From the NCBI GenBank assembly GCA_026417815.1, contig JAOACN010000598.1:1-5708 (forward strand): a stretch of DNA of 5,708 nt. Direction: 5' to 3'. A model generated the notes under the pieces. The model had not been told where the DNA came from. It did no database searches and saw only the letters and a list, made by a program, of their open reading frames with translations. Below are positions 3,500 to 5,708 of this stretch, piece by piece. The position numbers and the translations under genes are program-made. This DNA is from Chloroflexaceae bacterium. Its GTDB lineage: Bacteria > Chloroflexota > Chloroflexia > Chloroflexales > Chloroflexaceae. Position 1 is the first letter of the stretch. Each line of letters opens with the position of its first letter.

Positions 3500-5708
3500 G
3501 TGCTGAAGCTGGTTGATACCGCGCAGATTGATTACGTCGCGCCATCGGTCCTGGAGGATGTTCTGGCCGTGTGCCGGCGCGTTCCGCCGCTGTGGGATCT
3601 GGAGAATTACGTGGCCGTGAACCCCTTCCTGGGTTTTGCCGGCCAGCCGATTGACGAGGCCGCCCGCCAGATCCGCGACGGACTGGGAGCGCGGGTGCTG
3701 CCGGACATCGCCTATTACCGCGAGCGTTGGCGCGCCGGGGCCTTCACCATGGCCGATCTGGAACTGGCCGCGCAACGGGCCGACCAGGACCCCGCGCTGC
3801 TCGCGGCGATCCTCGACGGTACGGCATCGCCGCCGATGCGCCGGGCGGGCGTGGTGCTGACCTTCGCCGAGCGGTACGACCGGGCCCACGGCACGCACTG
3901 GAACGAGCGCGCCATTCGCTACGCCGCGACCTGGTGCGCGGCGCAGATCCCCGCGGATGGTCCGGCCTGGGCGCGCGCCCCCCAGCCGATGGGGCTGTAT
4001 GCCTCCTGGCGCGAGGCGGCGCGGGTGGATCGCTCGCTGGAGATCCGCGGCCTGCGGGGCTGGCGCGCCTGGGTGGCGCAGTTGCCCGCCGAGCCCCTGG
4101 CGGCCATCGAGAGCGTGCTGGCCGATCTCCAGGTCAGCCCCGAGGAGCGCCAGGCTTACCTCTACCGGCTGCTGGGAGGCATCTTCGGCTGGGCCTCCTA
4201 CCTGCGCCGCGAGGTCTGGGCCGCGGGCGATAATGAGGCCGGGCCGGTGCTCGACCTGCTGGCGATCCGCGTCTGCACCGACGCGGCCCTGGCCCGCATG
4301 GAGCCACGCACGGCTGATCACGCCATCGCTCCCGCCGACGCCCCGAGCATCGAGGACGAGTCGGTGCGGGCGATCTTCCAGGAGGCCCTGGAGAACGGCT
4401 ATGCCCGGGGCCTGCTGGGCGCCCTGCAACCTCCGCCGGCGCCGCCCGAAACGCGCCCGGCGGTGCAGGCGGTCTTCTGCATTGACGTGCGCTCGGAGAT
4501 CCTGCGCCGCCACCTGGAGGCCCACTCGTCCGCCATCGAAACCCTCGGCTTCGCCGGCTTCTTCGCCGTCTTCCTCGACTGGCAGACGCCCGCCGGGTCG
4601 AGCGCCCGCTGCCCGGTGCTGCTCAAGCCGGCCGTGCACATTCGCGCCCAGGCGCCCGCGCCGGCCTGGGAGGGCCGCGGCGCGCTGAAGAAGCTGACCA
4701 CCGCTCCGTCATCGGCCTTCGCCTTCGTCGAGACGCTGGGCCTGGGCTACGCCCTGGGCCTCGTCGGCGACGCCCTCACCCGGCTGACCGCGCCGCGCGA
4801 GGACGAGGGGCAGGTTCCCTTCATCCTCGACTCCAACGGGGTGAGCGGCCTCACCGTGGAGCAACGCTGCGACATGGCGGCGCTGATCCTCAAGAACATG
4901 GGCCTGCGCCAGCGCTACGGCCGCCTCGTCCTCCTGGCCGGCCATGAGGGATGCAGCGAGAACAACCCCCACCAGGCCGGTCTGGACTGCGGGGCCTGCG
5001 GCGGGCACGGCGGGGCGCTCAACGCCCGCATCGCCGCCGCGGTGCTCAACGACCCCCAGGTGCGCGCGCGGCTGCCGGAGCGCGGCTTCGCCGTGCCGGA
5101 GGATACGTACTTCGTTGCCGGCGTCCACGACACCAGCACCGACGAGGTGCGGCTGCTCGACACGGACCGCATTCCCGCCAGCCACCGGTCCGACCTGGAG
5201 CAGTTGCGTGTGTGGCTGAGCGAGGCGGCGGTCGCCACCCGCCTGGAGCGCGCCCGGGCCCTTGGCATCGGCCAGGGCGACCCGCAGCTGATCAGCCGCC
5301 AGATCCGCCGCCGCGCCCGCGACTGGTCGGAGGTCCGCCCCGAGTGGGCGTTGGCGCGCAACGCCGCCTTCATCGCCGCGCGGCGCGCCCGCACCCGCGG
5401 CGTGTGTCTGGAGGGGCGCGCCTTCCTCCACGAGTACGACTGGACCACTGACCCCGACAACTCCATCCTGACCCTGATCCTCACCGCGCCGGTGGTGGTG
5501 GCCTCGTGGATCAACCTGCAGTACTTCGGCTCCACCGTGGACAACGCCTACTTCGGCTGCGGCACCAAGACCATCCACAACCGCGTCGGGACGCTGGGCG
5601 TGGTGCTGGGCAACGGCGGCGACCTGCGGACGGGACTGGCGCTGCAGTCGGTGCAGGGGCCGGACGGGCGCTGGTACCACGAGCCGCTGCGCCTGCAGGT
5701 GCTGGTCG
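3500..5708 (+). CDS. dabA: DabA (DUF2309/UPF0753), zinc-dependent inorganic-carbon accumulation subunit, 3'-truncated
   Basis: Large peripheral membrane protein that, in characterised DAB systems, binds DabB and uses a beta-carbonic-anhydrase-like zinc site to convert CO2 to bicarbonate in one direction, driven by the membrane potential. 736 residues are present. N-terminal WDLENYVAVNPFLGF (about 34-48) is the family hallmark. FCIDVRSE carries C327 and D329, with R331. GHEGCSENNPH carries H482, and the first cysteine of CGACGG is C497. The C-x-D spacing and the 15-residue H-to-C spacing equal those of the zinc ligands reported for Halothiobacillus DabA2 (C351, D353, H524, C539). The C-terminal part includes RAFLHEYDW, WINLQYFGSTVDN, a conserved GNGGDLRTGLALQS and the start of the final HEPLRLQVLV block. 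Judged by family lengths of around 800 residues, some tens of C-terminal residues are missing. The GTG start has a strong Shine-Dalgarno. It is presumably co-transcribed with dabB despite a 155-base spacer rich in repeats. Confidence 0.92.
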   Translation, partial: MLKLVDTAQIDYVAPSVLEDVLAVCRRVPPLWDLENYVAVNPFLGFAGQPIDEAARQIRDGLGARVLPDIAYYRERWRAGAFTMADLELAAQRADQDPALLAAILDGTASPPMRRAGVVLTFAERYDRAHGTHWNERAIRYAATWCAAQIPADGPAWARAPQPMGLYASWREAARVDRSLEIRGLRGWRAWVAQLPAEPLAAIESVLADLQVSPEERQAYLYRLLGGIFGWASYLRREVWAAGDNEAGPVLDLLAIRVCTDAALARMEPRTADHAIAPADAPSIEDESVRAIFQEALENGYARGLLGALQPPPAPPETRPAVQAVFCIDVRSEILRRHLEAHSSAIETLGFAGFFAVFLDWQTPAGSSARCPVLLKPAVHIRAQAPAPAWEGRGALKKLTTAPSSAFAFVETLGLGYALGLVGDALTRLTAPREDEGQVPFILDSNGVSGLTVEQRCDMAALILKNMGLRQRYGRLVLLAGHEGCSENNPHQAGLDCGACGGHGGALNARIAAAVLNDPQVRARLPERGFAVPEDTYFVAGVHDTSTDEVRLLDTDRIPASHRSDLEQLRVWLSEAAVATRLERARALGIGQGDPQLISRQIRRRARDWSEVRPEWALARNAAFIAARRARTRGVCLEGRAFLHEYDWTTDPDNSILTLILTAPVVVASWINLQYFGSTVDNAYFGCGTKTIHNRVGTLGVVLGNGGDLRTGLALQSVQGPDGRWYHEPLRLQVLV

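Noticed and set aside
3473..4639. Long open frame of 388 codons on the minus strand opposite dabA
   Set aside because: It is a shadow of dabA in high-GC DNA: low-complexity Arg/Gly/His-rich sequence, no recognisable motif, while the plus strand encodes a well-conserved family.
4709..5680. Open frame of 323 codons on the minus strand opposite the 3' half of dabA
   Set aside because: It has the same shadow character; its composition mirrors the codon pattern of dabA and no domain is visible.

Overview
The window is GC-rich DNA, probably a metagenomic or draft-genome contig from a bacterium. Protein style, extremely high GC at third codon positions and an intergenic repeat of the 'CGCAGAG/GCGGAGG' kind suggest Chloroflexota, perhaps Chloroflexales. 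That placement is a low-to-moderate confidence inference with no marker gene behind it. The first 12 bases (TATAAGAGACAG) equal the 3' end of the Tn5/Nextera mosaic-end adapter, so the left edge is most likely a contig end carrying untrimmed library adapter.

Left part, minus strand (13-1494): a two-gene ABC exporter. An ATPase of the BcrA/LanF drug- and lantibiotic-resistance type (586-1494) is transcribed leftwards from a good extended -10 promoter (1525-1533). An ABC-2 membrane permease (13-480) follows it and is cut off at the contig edge.

Middle (1495-1841): a 347-base divergent intergenic region. It holds the ABC promoter, an imperfect 21-bp inverted repeat of a dispersed-repeat type, and an AT-rich island with a 16-bp near-palindrome next to a second, rightward extended -10 element.

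Right part, plus strand (1842-5708): dabB, a NuoL/MrpA-like proton-channel subunit of 500 residues, then dabA (DUF2309/UPF0753), a zinc-site, beta-carbonic-anhydrase-like protein that runs off the right edge. Together they encode a DAB (DAC) energy-coupled inorganic-carbon accumulation system. By the known model, DabB lets cations (probably H+) flow inward and this drives one-way hydration of CO2 to bicarbonate at DabA. The metal ligands C327, D329, H482 and C497 are all visible in DabA. In DabB the channel lysines K192 and K304 are present, but the TM5 glutamate of NuoL/MrpA is a leucine.

The two dab genes are separated by an unusual 155-base spacer. It has an 11-bp inverted repeat enclosing a canonical G-quadruplex motif, then a heptanucleotide tandem repeat that ends beside the dabA Shine-Dalgarno. 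The genes themselves belong to known families. The less ordinary material is the non-coding architecture around and between dabB and dabA.
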